A DNA stretch of 64,000 nucleotides from Ascaris suum (GCA_013433145.1 CM024176.1:1240001-1304000); one strand, 5' to 3'. Counted from the first letter of the stretch, positions 21,151 through 35,173 are shown. Notes: generated by a model from the letters alone, not told the origin. Program-made: numbers and translations.

Positions 21151-24100
21151 ATGCGAAAGCATCCTGTGAAGCGTGATTCATCGCTGGATGAACGTCAGAC
21201 ACGGCGATCGTTGAAGAAGGACAAGAAGAGAGGACAAGCAGCACAGAAAAGTTGCTTTCGAGAAGCTCGAAAAATTAAATTGCAATGCTCACAACTTGCG
21301 AAATGTTGCAGTGTTAGCAAACAGTAAGTTTTTTTTTTTCACAGACTTCCATAGAAAATATTTTTCATAGAAATACTCCAGTTTTTTTTTTCCAATTTTC
21401 AAGTGCAAAGCATTTCGCTTAGCGCCAGTGTCCCGCCCCAGTTTAGACTGTTAATAAAAGGGACTGGAGAAGCAGATTACGACGATACATGAAAACAGCA
21501 CTTTGAAACCGTTTTTTAAAAAGAGTTAATTTCGCCGATCGATTTAAAGATTAAGAGAGACCTTAAAGCCAATAACTCACTACGATAAGGACGAAAAAAT
21601 CTAGCTTACATAAAAACATTATTTATTTATTTATTTAATTTATTTTAATTAATTTGACTTATATAATTAATTTATTTTAATCTGGCTTATATAAAAGCTT
21701 AACTTGTTTAATTAACTTAATTTCTTTAATTAATTTATTTGAATTACTTAAATTATTTAATTAATTTAATTAAATAATCTATTTAACTTTTTAAATTTAT
21801 CTAATTCAATCTATTTAATTACTTTATTAATTAATTTAATTAATTAAGTAATTCAATCTATTTAATTACTTTATTTATTTTTTTTAGTTTATTAAATTTA
21901 ATCAATTTAATTTAATTTATTTAATTTATTTCATCCAGCTTATTTAATTCATTTAGTTTAATTTATTTAATTTAATTAATTTAATTTATTTGATTTAATT
22001 AATTAAATTAAATTAAATTAATTTAATTATTTATTTTAATTTAGCTTATTTAATTTATTTAGTTATTTTTCATGCCTTATTTAATTTATTTAATTTAAAT
22101 AAATAATTAAATTAATTAACTAGATTTAATTAATTACTTCACTTAATTGAATAAACTAAACTAATTAATATTCAATTTCTTTAATTCAATTTATTTAATC
22201 TATTCACTTTATTTAATTAATTTATTTAATATTTAATTTATTTAATTAATTCAATTTATTTAGTTTAACATATTTAATTTAATTAATTTAACTTAATGAA
22301 TTTAGTTAGGTTAATTTAATGTAATTAATTAAATTTAATTTATTTAATTCAATAATTTAATTAAATTAGTTTAAATACATTAATTTAATTTAGTCAATTA
22401 AATTTAATTTATTCAATTCAGTTTATTTAATTTTATTATTAAAATTAAATTAATTTAACTAGATTAATTTAATTAACTAAATTTAATTAATTTAATTTAA
22501 TTTATTTAATTTATTCAATTAGTTAAATCTAACCTTATTTAATTTAATTCATTAAACTAAATTTATTTAATTTAATTAGTTTCATTCATTTAATTTAGCT
22601 AACATCATTCAATTTATTTAATATATTTAATTAATTAAATAAATTTATTTAATTCACTTTATTTATTTTAATTTAATTAATTTAATCAATTTAATGAATT
22701 CACTTGACTTGTTTCATTTATTTAATTTAATCAAACAATTAAATTAGTTAATTAAATCTAATTAACTACTTAACTTAATTGAATAAACTAAATTAATTAG
22801 TTTAATTTGAGTTAATTAGTTAAGTCTAATTAACTACTTAACTTAATTGAATAAACTAAATTAATTAGTTTAATTTGAGTTAATTAGTCGTTTAATTTAT
22901 ACGACTAATTTCTTTAATTAATTTAATTCAATTTAATTTATTTGAGTTAATTTACGTTATTTAATTTATTAAATTTTTACAAGTAGTTAATTTAATTCAT
23001 TTAATTTAATTAATTAAGTTTAATTTTTTGAAATTTAGTTAATTAAATTTAATTCGCTATGTTTGGTTAATCAAATTTAATTAATTTGAATAAACTAAAT
23101 AGACTAAATTTAATTAATTAAATAAATGAACAGATTGAATTAAAATTAATTTAATTTATTAATAAAAAAGTTAATTAAATGAATGAATTTATTCATTTAT
23201 TTTATTTCATTTAAATAATTTATTTAATTTGATTAATTTAATTTAATTAAATTTAGTTTATTTAATTTGATTAATTTAATTTAGTCAATCACATTAATTT
23301 AATTGGATTTAATTTATACGACTAATTTCTTTAATTAATTTAATTCAATTTAATTTATTTGAGTTAATTTACGTTATTTAATTTATTAAATTTATACAAG
23401 TAGTTAATTTAATTCATTTAATTTAATTAATTAAGTTTAATTTTTTGAAATTTAGTTAATTAAATTTAATTCATTATGTTTGGTTAATCAAATTTAATTA
23501 ATTAAATTTAATTAATTTTATTTAATTAATTTAGTTCAATTTAATTTAATTTAATTTATTTAATTAATCTGTTTAAACTATTTAATTCACTTACTTAATT
23601 AATTTGATTAGTTTATTTAATTTATTGAATTTATTTTGTTTGATTTACTTAATTTATTTAAATTAATTAAATGAATTTAATTTAATTTACCTATTTTAAT
23701 TTATTTGATTGATTTAGTTTTTTTTTAAATTTACTTAGTTTATTTAATTTGGTTTACTGAATTTGTTCATTTAGTTTAACTGATTTAATTTCATTTATTT
23801 TGTTCAATTAATTTAATTTGTGTAATTGAATTTAAGTGATTAAATTAAATTTATTTAATTCAATCTCTTAATTTATTTAGTTAATTAAATTTAGTCTATT
23901 TAGTTTATTCAATTTATTTAATTTATTCATTCAATTTATTTCATTTAACGTAATTTATTTAATTTGATTAATTTAATTTAATTAAATTTAGTTTATTTAA
24001 TTTGATTAATTTAATTTAGTCAATCACATTAATTTAATTGGATTTAATTTATACGACTAATTTCTTTAATGAATTTAATTCAATTTAATTTATTTGAGTT

Positions 24101-27100
24101 AATTTACGTTATTTAATTTATTAAATTTATACAAGTAGTTAATTTAATTCATTTAATTTAATTAATTAAGTTTAATTTTTTGAAATTTAGTTAATTAAAT
24201 TTAATTCATTATGTTTTTTAATCAAATTTGATTAATTTGAATAAACTAAATAGACTAAATTTAATTAATTAAATAAATTAAGAGATTGAATTAAAATTAA
24301 TTTAATTTATTAATAAAAAAGTTAATTAAATTAATGAATTTATTTATTTAATTTATTTCGTTTAAACTAATTTATTTAATTTGATTAATTTAATTTAATT
24401 AAATTTAATTTATTTAATTTGATTAATTTAATTTAGTCAATCACATTAATTTAATTGGATTTAATTTACACGACTAATTTCTTTAATTAATTTAATTCAA
24501 TTTAATTTATTTGAGTTAATTCACTTTATTTAATTTATTAAATTTATACAAGTAGTTAATTTAATTGATTTAATTTAATTAATTAAGTTTAATTTTTTGA
24601 ATTTTAGTTAATTAAATTTAATTCATTGTGTTTGGTTAATCAAATTTAATTAATTAAATTTAATTAATTTTATTTAATTAATTTAGTTTAATTTAATTTA
24701 ATTTAATTTATTTAATTAATCTGTTTACACTATTTAATTGATTTACTTAATTAATTTGATTAGTTTATTTAATTTATTGAATTTATTTTGTTTGATTTAC
24801 TTAATTTATTTAAATTAATTAAATGAATTTAATTTAATTTACCTATTTTAATTTATTTGATTGATTTAGTTTTTTTTTTAATTTACTTAGTTTATTTAAT
24901 TTGGTTTACTGAATTTGTTCATTTAGTTTAACTGATTTAATTTCATTTATTTTGTTCAATTAATTTAATTTGTGTAATTGAATTTAAGTGATTAAATTAA
25001 ATTTATTTAATTCAATCTCTTAATTTATTTAGTTAATTAAATTTAGTCTATTTAGTTTATTCAATTTATTTAATTTATTCATTCAATTTATTTCATTTAA
25101 CGTAATTTATTTAATTTGATTAATTTAATTTAATTAAATTTAGTTTATTTAATTTGATTAATTTAATTTAGTCAATCACATTAATTTAATTGGATTTAAT
25201 TTATACGACTAATTTCTTTAATGAATTTAATTCAATTTAATTTATTTGAGTTAATTTACGTTATTTAATTTATTAAATTTATACAAGTAGTTAATTTAAT
25301 TCATTTAATTTAATTAATTAAGTTTAATTTTTTGAAATTTAGTTAATTAAATTTAATTCATTATGTTTGGTTAATCAAATTTAATTAATTAAATTTAATT
25401 TATTTAATTAATTTAATTTAGTTTGATTTAATTTAATTTATATTTAATTAAATTGTTTAAATTATTTAATTGATTTACTTAATTAATTTGAATAGTTCAT
25501 TTAATTTATTCAATTTATTTTGTTTGATTTATTTAATTTATTTAAATTAATTAAATGAATTTAATTTAATTTACCTATTTTAATTTATTTGATTAATTTA
25601 GTTTTATTTTTTTAATTTACTTAGTTTATTTAATTTGGTTTACTGAATTTGTTCATTTAGTTTAAGTAATTTAATTTTATTTATTTAGTTCAATTAATTT
25701 AACTTGTGTAATTGAATTTAAGTAATTAAATTAAATTAATTTAATTCAATCTCTTAATTTATTTAGTTAATTAAATTTAGTCTATTTAGTTTATTCAATT
25801 TATTTAATTTATTCATTGAATTTATTTCATTTAACGTAATTTATTTAATTTGATTAATTTAATTTAATTAAATTTAGTTTATTTAATTTGATTAATTTAA
25901 TTTAGTCAATCACATTAATTTAATTGGATTTAATTTATACGACTAATTTCTTTAATTAATTTAATTCAATTTAATTTATTTGAGTTAATTTACGTTATTT
26001 AATTTATTAAATTTTTACAAGTAGTTAATTTAATTCATTTAATTTAATTAATTAAGTTTAATTTTTTGAAATTTAGTTAATTAAATTTAATTCGCTATGT
26101 TTGGTTAATCAAATTTAATTAATTTGAATAAACTAAATAGACTAAATTTAATTAATTAAATAAATGAACAGATTGAATTAAAATTAATTTAATTTATTAA
26201 TAAAAAAGTTAATTAAATGAATGAATTTATTCATTTATTTTATTTCATTTAAATAATTTATTTAATTTGATTAATTTAATTTAATTAAATTTAGTTTATT
26301 TAATTTGATTAATTTAATTTAGTCAATCACATTAATTTAATTGGATTTAATTTATACGACTAATTTCTTTAATTAATTTAATTCAATTTAATTTATTTGA
26401 GTTAATTTACGTTATTTAATTTATTAAATTTATACAAGTAGTTAATTTAATTCATTTAATTTAATTAATTAAGTTTAATTTTTTGAAATTTAGTTAATTA
26501 AATTTAATTCATTATGTTTGGTTAATCAAATTTAATTAATTAAATTTAATTAATTTTTTTAATTAATTTAGTTTAATTTAATTTAATTTAATTTATTTAA
26601 TTAATCTGTTTAAACTATTTAATTGACTTACTTAATTAATTTGATTAGTTTATTTAATTTATTGAATTTATTTTGTTTGATTTACTTAATTTATTTAAAT
26701 TAATTAAATGAATTTAATTTAATTTACCTATTTTAATTTATTTGATTGATTTAGTTTTTTTTAAATTTACTTAGTTTATTTAATTTGGTTTACTGAATTT
26801 GTTCATTTAGTTTAACTAATTTAATTTCATTTATTTAGTTCAATTAATTTAATTTGTGTAATTGAATTTAAGTGATTAAATTAAATTTATTTAATTCAAT
26901 CTCTTAATTTATTTAGTTAATTAAATTTAGTCTATTTAGTTTATTCAATTTATTTAATTTATTCATTCAATTTATTTCATTTAACGTAATTTATTTAATT
27001 TGATTAACTTAATTTAATTAAATTTAGTTTATTTAATTTGATCAATTTAATTTAGTCAATCACATTAATTTAATTGGATTTAATTTATACGACTAATTTC

Positions 27101-30100
27101 TTTAATGAATTTAATTCAATTTAATTTATTTGAGTTAATTTACGTTATTTAATTTATTAAATTTATACAAGTAGTTAATTTAATTCATTTAATTTAATTA
27201 ATTAAGTTTAATTTTTTGAAATTTAGTTAATTAAATTTAATTCATTATGTTTGGTTAATCAAATTTAATTAATTAAATTTAATTAATTTTATTTAATTAA
27301 TTTAGTTTAATTTAATTTAATTTAATTTATTTAATTAATCTGTTTAAACTGTTTAATTGACTTACTTAATTAATTTGATTAGTTTATTTAATTTATTGAA
27401 TTTATTTTGTTTGATTTACTTAATTTGTTTAAATTAATTAAATGAATTTAATTTAATTTACCTATTTTAATTTATTTGATTGATTTAGTTTTTTTTTTAA
27501 TTTACTTAGTTTATTTAATTTGGTTTACTGAATTTGTTCATTTAGTTTAACTGATTTAATTTCATTTATTTAGTTCAATTAATTTAATTTGTGTAATTGA
27601 ATTTAAGTGATTAAATTAAATTTATTTAATTCAATCTCTTAATTTATTTAGTTAATTAAATTTAGTCTATTTAGTTTATTCAATTTATTTAATTTATTCA
27701 TTCAATTTATTTCATTTAACGTAATTTATTTAATTTGATTAATTTAATTTAATTAAATTTAGTTTATTTAATTTGATTAATTTAATTTAGTCAATCACAT
27801 TAATTTAATTGGATTTAATTTATACGACTAATTTCTTTAATGAATTTAATTCAATTTAATTTATTTGAGTTAATTTACGTTATTTAATTTATTAAATTTA
27901 TACAAGTAGTTAATTTAATTCATTTAATTTAATTAATTAAGTTTAATTTTTTGAAATTTAGTTAACTAAATTTAATTCATTATGTTTGGTTAATCAAATT
28001 TGATTAATTTGAATAAACTAAATAGACTAAATTTAATTAATTAAATAAATTAAGAGATTGAATTAAAATTAATTTAATTTATTAATAAAAAAGTTAATTA
28101 AATTAATGAATTTATTTATTTAATTTATTTCGTTTAACTAATTTATTTAATTTGATTAATTTAATTTAATTAAATTTAATTTATTTAATTTGATTAATTT
28201 AATTTAGTCAATCACATTAATTTAATTGGATTTAATTTACACGACTAATTTCTTTAATTAATTTAATTCAATTTAATTTATTTGAGTTAATTCACTTTCT
28301 TTAATTTATTAAATTTATACAAGTAGTTAATTTAATTGATTTAATTTAATTAATTAAGTTTAATTTTTTGAATTTTAGTTAATTAAATTTAATTCATTGT
28401 GTTTGGTTAATCAAATTTAATTAATTAAATTTAATTAATTTTATTTAATTAATTTAGTTTAATTTAATTTAATTTAATTTATTTAATTAATCTGTTTAAA
28501 CTATTTAATTGATTTACTTAATTAATTTGATTAGTTTATTTAATTTATTGAATTTATTTTGTTTGATTTACTTAATTTATTTAAATTAATTAAATGAATT
28601 TAATTTAATTTACCTATTTTAATTTATTTGATTGATTTAGTTTTTTTTTTTAATTTACTTAGTTTATTTAATTTGGTTTACTGAATTTGTTCATTTAGTT
28701 TAACTGATTTAATTTCATTTATTTAGTTCAATTAATTTAATTTGTGTAATTGAATTTAAGTGATTAAATTAAATTTATTTAATTCAATCTCTTAATTTAT
28801 TTAGTTAATTAAATTTAGTCTATTTAGTTTATTCAATTTATTTAATTTATTCATTCAATTTATTTCATTTAACGTAATTTATTTAATTTGATTAATTTAA
28901 TTTAATTAAATTTAGTTTATTTAATTTGATTAATTTAATTTAGTCAATCACATTAATTTAATTGGATTTAATTTATACGACTAATTTCTTTAATGAATTT
29001 AATTCAATTTAATTTATTTGAGTTAATTTACGTTATTTAATTTATTAAATTTATACAAGTAGTTAATTTAATTCATTTAATTTAATTAATTAAGTTTAAT
29101 TTTTTGAAATTTAGTTAATTAAATTTAATTCATTATGTTTGGTTAATCAAATTTAATTAATTAAATTTAATTAATTTAATTTAATTAATTTAGTTTGATT
29201 TAATTTAATTTAATTCATTTAATTAATTTGTTTAAATTATTTAATTGATTTACTTAATTAATTTGATTAGTTCATTTAATTTATTCAATTTATTTTGTTT
29301 GATTTATTTAATTTATTTAAATTAATTAAATGAATTTAATTTAATTTACCTATTTTAATTTATTTGATTAATTTAGTTTTATTTTTTTAATTTACTTAGT
29401 TTATTTAATTTGGTTTACTGAATTTGTTCATTTAGTTTAAGTAATTTAATTTTATTTATTTAGTTCAATTAATTTAATTTGTGTAATTGAATTTAAGTAA
29501 TTAAATTAAATTAATTTAATTCAATCTCTTAATTTATTTAGTTAATTAAATTTAGTCTATTTAGTTTATTCAATTTATTTAATTTATTCATTGAATTTAT
29601 TTCATTTAACGTAATTTATTTAATTTGATTAATTTAATTTAATCAAATTTAGTTTATTTAATTTGATTAATTTAATTTAGTCAATCACATTAATGTAATT
29701 GGATTTAATTTATACGACTAATTTCTTTAATTAATTTAATTCAATTTAATTTATTTGAGTTAATTTACGTTATTTAATTTATTAAATTTTTACAAGTAGT
29801 TAATTTAACTCGTTTAATTTAATTAATTAAGTTTAATTTTTTGAAATTTAGTTAATTAAATTTAATTCGTTATGTTTGGTTAATCAAATTTAATTAATTT
29901 GAATAAACTAAATAGACTAAATTTAATTAATTAAATAAATTAACAGATTGAATTAAAATTAATTTAATTTATTAATAAAAAAGTTAATTAAATTAATGAA
30001 TTTATTCATTTATTTTATTTCATTTAAATAATTTATTTAATTTGATTAATTTAATTTAATTAAATTTAGTTTATTTAATTTGATTAATTTAATTTAGTCA

Positions 30101-33100
30101 ATCACATTAATTTAATTGGATTTAATTTATACGACTAATTTCTTTAATGAATTTAATTCAATTTAATTTATTTGAGTTAATTTACGTTATTTAATTTATT
30201 AAATTTATACAAGTAGTTAATTTAATTCATTTAATTTAATTAATTAAGTTTAATTTTTTGAAATTTAGTTAACTAAATTTAATTCATTATGTTTGGTTAA
30301 TCAAATTTGATTAATTTGAATAAACTAAATAGACTAAATTTAATTAATTAAATAAATTAAGAGATTGAATTAAAATTAATTTAATTTATTAATAAAAAAG
30401 TTAATTAAATTAATGAATTTATTTATTTAATTTATTTCGTTTAACTAATTTATTTAATTTGATTAATTTAATTTAATTAAATTTAATTTATTTAATTTGA
30501 TTAATTTAATTTAGTCAATCACATTAATTTAATTGGATTTAATTTACACGACTAATTTCTTTAATTAATTTAATTCAATTTAATTTATTTGAGTTAATTC
30601 ACTTTATTTAATTTATTAAATTTATACAAGTAGTTAATTTAATTGATTTAATTTAATTAATTAAGTTTAATTTTTTGAATTTTAGTTAATTAAATTTAAT
30701 TCATTATGTTTGGTTAATCAAATTTAATTAATTAAATTTAATTAATTTTATTTAATTAATTTAGTTTAATTTAATTTAATTTAATTTATTTAATTAATCT
30801 GTTTAAACTATTTAATTGACTTACTTAATTAATTTGATTAGTTTATTTAATTTATTGAATTTATTTTGTTTGATTTACTTAATTTATTTAAATTAATTAA
30901 ATGAATTTAATTTAATTTACCTATTTTAATTTATTTGATTGATTTAGTTTTTTTTTTTAATTTACTTAGTTTATTTAATTTGGTTTACTGAATTTGTTCA
31001 TTTAGTTTAACTGATTTAATTTCATTTATTTAGTTCAATTAATTTAATTTGTGTAATTGAATTTAAGTGATTAAATTAAATTTATTTAATTCAATCTCTT
31101 AATTTATTTAGTTAATTAAATTTAGTCTATTTAGTTTATTCAATTTATTTAATTTATTCATTCAATTTATTTCATTTATCGTAATTTGCTTAATTTGATT
31201 AATTTAATTTAATTAAATTTAGTTTATTTAATTTGATTAATTTAATTTAGTCAATCACATAATTTTAATTGGATTTAATTTATACGACTAATTTCTTTAA
31301 TGAATTTAATTCAATTTAATTTATTTGAGTTAATTTACGTTATTTAATTTATTAAATTTATACAAGTAGTTAATTTAATTCATTTAATTTAATTAATTAA
31401 GTTTAATTTTTTGAAATTTAGTTAATTAAATTTAATTCATTATGTTTGGTTAATCAGATTTAATTAATTTAATTTAATTAATTTAGTTTGATTTAATTTA
31501 ATTTAATTTATTTAATTAATTTGTTTAAATTATTTAATTGATTTACTTAATTAATTTGATTAATTTATTTAATTTATTCAGTTTATTTTGTTTGATTTAT
31601 TTAATTTATTTAAATTAATTAAATGAATTTAATTTAATTTACCTATTTTAATTTATTTGACTAATTTAGTTTTATTTTTTTAATTTGCTTAGTTTATTTA
31701 ATTTAGTTTACTGAATTTGTTCATTTAATTTCACTAATTTAATTTTATTTATTTAGTTTAATTTATTTAATTTGTTTAATTGAATTTAACTAATTAAATT
31801 AAATTTTTTAATTTAGTCTCTGTAATTTATTTAATTAATTAAATTTAGTTTATTTAGTTTATTCAATTTTTTAATTTATTCACTTAATTTATTTCATTTG
31901 ACGTAATTTATTTTATTCGATTAATTTAATTTAATTAAATTTAATTAATTTAATTTCATTAATTTAATTTAGTCAATCACATTAATTTAATTGAATTTAA
32001 TTTATACGACTAATTTCTTTAATTAATTTAATTCAATTTAATTTATTTGAGTTAATTTACGTTATTTAATTTATTAAATTTATACAAGTAGTTAATTTAA
32101 TTCATTTAATTTAATTAATTAAGTTTAATTTTTTGAAATTTAGTTAATTAAATTTAATCATTATGTTTGGTTAATCAAATTTGATTAATTTGAATAAACT
32201 AAATAGACTAAATTTAATTAATTAAATAAATTAAGAGATTGAATTAAAATTAATTTAATTTATTAATAAAAAAGTTAATTAAATTAATGAACTTATTCAT
32301 TTAATTTATTTCATTTAACTAATTTATTTAATTTGATTAATTTAATTTAATTAAATTTAGTTTATTTAATTTGATTGATTCAATTTAGTCAATCGCATTA
32401 ATTTAATGTGATTTAATTCATGCGAGTAACTTCTTTAATTAATTTAGTTCAATTTAATTTATTTGAGTTAATTTACTTTATTTAATTTATTAAATTTATA
32501 CAGGTAGTTAATTTAATTCATTTAATTTAATTAATTAAATTTAATTTTTGAAATTTAGTTAGTAAATAGAATTCATTATGTCTGGTTAATCAAATTTAAT
32601 TAATTAAATTCAATTAATTTAATTTAATTAATTTAGTTTGATTTAATTTAATTTAATTTATTTAATTAATGTGTTTAAATTATTTACTTGATTTACTTAC
32701 TTATTTTGATGAATTTATTTAATTTATTGAATTTATTTTGTTTGATTTACTTAATTTATTTAAATTAATTAAATGAATTTAATTTAATTTACCTATTTTA
32801 ATTTATTTGATTGATTTAGTCTTATTTTTTTAATTTACTTAGTTTATTTAATTTGGTTTACTGAATTTGTTCATTTAGTTTTAACTAATTTAATTTCATT
32901 TATTTAGTTCAATTAATTTAATTTGTGTAATTGAATTTAAGTGATTAAATTAAATTTATTTAATTCAATCTCTTAATTTATTTAGTTAATTAAATTTAGT
33001 CTATTTAGTTTATTCAATTTATTTTAATTTATTCATTTAATTTATTTCATTTAACGTAATTTATTTAATTTGATTAATTTAATTTAATTAAATTTAGTTT

Positions 33101-35173
33101 ATTTAATTTGATTAATTTAATTTAGTCAATCACATTAATTTAATTGGATTTAATTTATACGACTAATTTCTTTAATTAATTTAATTCAATTTAATTTATT
33201 TGAATTAATTTACGTTATTTAATTTATTAAATTTATACAAGTATTTAATTTGATTCATTTAATTTAATTAATTAAGTTTAATTTTTTGAAATTTAGTTAA
33301 TTAAATTTAATTCATTATGTTTGGTTAATCAAATTTGATTAATTTGAATAAACTAAATAGACTAAATTTAATTAATTAAATAAATTAAGAGGTTGAATTA
33401 AAATTAATTTAATTTATTAATAAAAAAGTTAATTAAATTAATGAATTATTCATTTAATTTATTTCATTTAACGTAATTTATTTAATTTGATTAATTTAAT
33501 TTAGTCAATCACATTAGTTTCATTGCCTTTAATTTATACAACTAATTTCTTTAATTAATTTAATTCAATTTAATTTATTTGAGCTGATTTGCTTTATTTA
33601 ATTTATTAAATTTATGCAAGTAGTTAATTTAATTCATTTAATTTAATTAATTAAGTCTAATTTTTTGAATTTTAGTTAATTAATTTAATTCATTATGTTT
33701 GGTTAATCAGATTTAATTAATTTAATTTAATTAATTTAGTTTGATTTAATTTAATTTAATTTATTTAATTAATTTGTTTAAATTATTTAATTGATTTACT
33801 TAATTAATTTGATTAATTTATTTAATTTATTCAATTTATTTTGTTTGATTTATTTAATTTATTTAAATTAATTAAATGAATTTAATTTAATTTACCTATT
33901 TTAATTTATTTGACTAATTTAGTTTTATTTTTTTAATTTGCTTAGTTTATTTAATTTAGTTTTACTGAATTTGTTCATTTAATTTCACTAATTTAATTTT
34001 ATTTATTTAGTTTAATTTATTTAATTTGTTTAATTGAATTTAACTAATTAAATTAAATTTATTTAATTTAGTCTCTGTAATTTATTTAATTAATTAAATT
34101 TAGTTTATTTAGTTTATTCAATTTTTTAATTTATTCATTTAATTTATTTCATTGACGTAATTTATTTAATTCGATTAATTTAATTTAATTAAATTTAATT
34201 AATTTAATTTGATTAATTTAATTTAGTCAATCACATTAATTTAATTGAATTTAATTTATACGACTAATTTCTTTAATTAATTTAATTCAGTTTAATTTAT
34301 TTAAGTTAATTTATTTTATTTAAGTTATTAAATTTATACAAGTAATTAATTAAATTAATTTAATTTAATTAATTAAATTTTATTTATCTAAGTTAATTTA
34401 CTTAATTTAATTTATTTAGTTTAATTAATTAAACCAAATTAATTAAGTTAAATTAGTGTAACTTAATTCATTTAATTTGTTTTATTTAGTTTAAAACTTA
34501 TTTTATTAGTTTGTTTAATTTAATTAATTAAATTTGTTTATGTTGTTTAGTCATTTTATTGAATTTGTTTAATTAATATACTTATTTGTTTAATTATTTT
34601 ATTTAATTTACTCATTTTATTTAGTTAAACCTGTTTAATTAATTAAATTAAATTAAATTAATTATTTTATTTAGTTTATTTTGATTAATTTAATTTAATG
34701 AATAAATTTAATACATTTAATTTGATTAATTCAATTTAACTTAACTTAATTTAATTTAATTTTTTAAATTTATTTAAATTAATTAATTAAATTTGTTTAG
34801 TTAATTAATTTTGTTTACTTTTTTAATTTAATTAGTTCATTTAATTAGTTAATTTAGTTTAACTAATTTAATTTAATTTATTTCGGTATTTTGATTTTAT
34901 TAGTATTTTAGAACATTGAGGTTTTGGACGATTTTAGGTCATTATTTTAGGCTGTTTTATGCTAAGAATATAAGTGTTTTTTATTTTATTTGTTTTAGAT
35001 GTCGCGATACCTCAGGAATCGATATGAAAATCACAGAAAAGAAGGCGGAAATCAAAGAATCACAACGTCAGTGTCGAGCGGAAAATAATGGTCGTAAAGT
35101 TGGTAAAAAGCATAAACAAGATCAAACACGCCGTAATAAAGTAATTGCTACAACTACTATGAGACCTGAATGA
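21151..35173 (+). CDS. Small Lys/Arg/Cys-rich protein split by a 13.7 kb satellite-filled intron
   Basis: Exon 1 is 21151-21323 (57 codons plus 2 nt), starting MRKHPVKRDSSLDERQTRRS and ending at CA|GTAAGT. Exon 2 is 34999-35173, after the acceptor TTATTTGTTTTAG. Its single leading A completes a Gln codon and the frame runs 57 residues to TGA. Together they give 115 aa with about 35 Lys/Arg, 13 Asp/Glu and cysteines at 35, 46, 52, 53, 59 and 83. QTRR occurs at 16-19 and again at 100-103. AATAAA lies at 35289-35294. Such composition suits a nucleic-acid-binding or sperm-nuclear-type protein; that is inference. Exon 1 is open back to 21130 after a TAG, so an upstream exon is possible. A competing acceptor at 21421-21422 would give a short intron and a 23-residue tail instead. 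Confidence 0.5.
21618..22866. repeat. Degenerate TTAATT-type AT repeat, left flank of the satellite
   Basis: This stretch is almost pure A/T, made of TTAATT, TTTATTTAA and AATTAATT words without the regular monomer structure seen to its right. It contains one clear 68-bp tandem duplication (ATTAACTACTTAACTTAATT at about 22761 and 22829). It grades into the ordered array. Confidence 0.9.
22867..34379. repeat. AT satellite with nested higher-order repeat structure
   Basis: The landmark GTCAATCACATTAATTTAAT recurs at 23284, 24019, 24436, 25171, 25905, 26322, 27055, 27790, 28207, 28943, 29680, 30097, 30514, 31250, 31972, 32388 (variant), 33125, 33504 and 34226. Spacings are about 735 bp (L monomer) or 417 bp (S monomer); the last S is 379 bp. 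Monomer order is S L S LL S LL S LL SS LL S L S L, then a partial copy. S monomers alternate between two subtypes: ATGAATTT with AAGAGATTG, and TTAATTTAA with AACAGATTG. This gives a 3.77 kb hexamer period (24019 to 27790; 25905 to 29680). Stops in all frames leave no ORF. The array lies wholly inside the proposed intron. Confidence 0.93.
34380..34884. repeat. Degenerate AT repeat, right flank of the satellite
   Basis: The same AT words continue without recognisable monomers. They end about 115 bp before the proposed exon 2 acceptor. Confidence 0.85.

Noticed and set aside
21324..21345. Tiny intron from GTAAGT to TTTTCACAG after exon 1
   Set aside because: It would be only about 22 bp long, too short for normal splicing.
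22867..34379. Centromere or telomere identity of the AT satellite
   Set aside because: Higher-order structure alone is not evidence of centromere function, and no telomeric short repeat such as TTAGGC or TTAGGG arrays is present.
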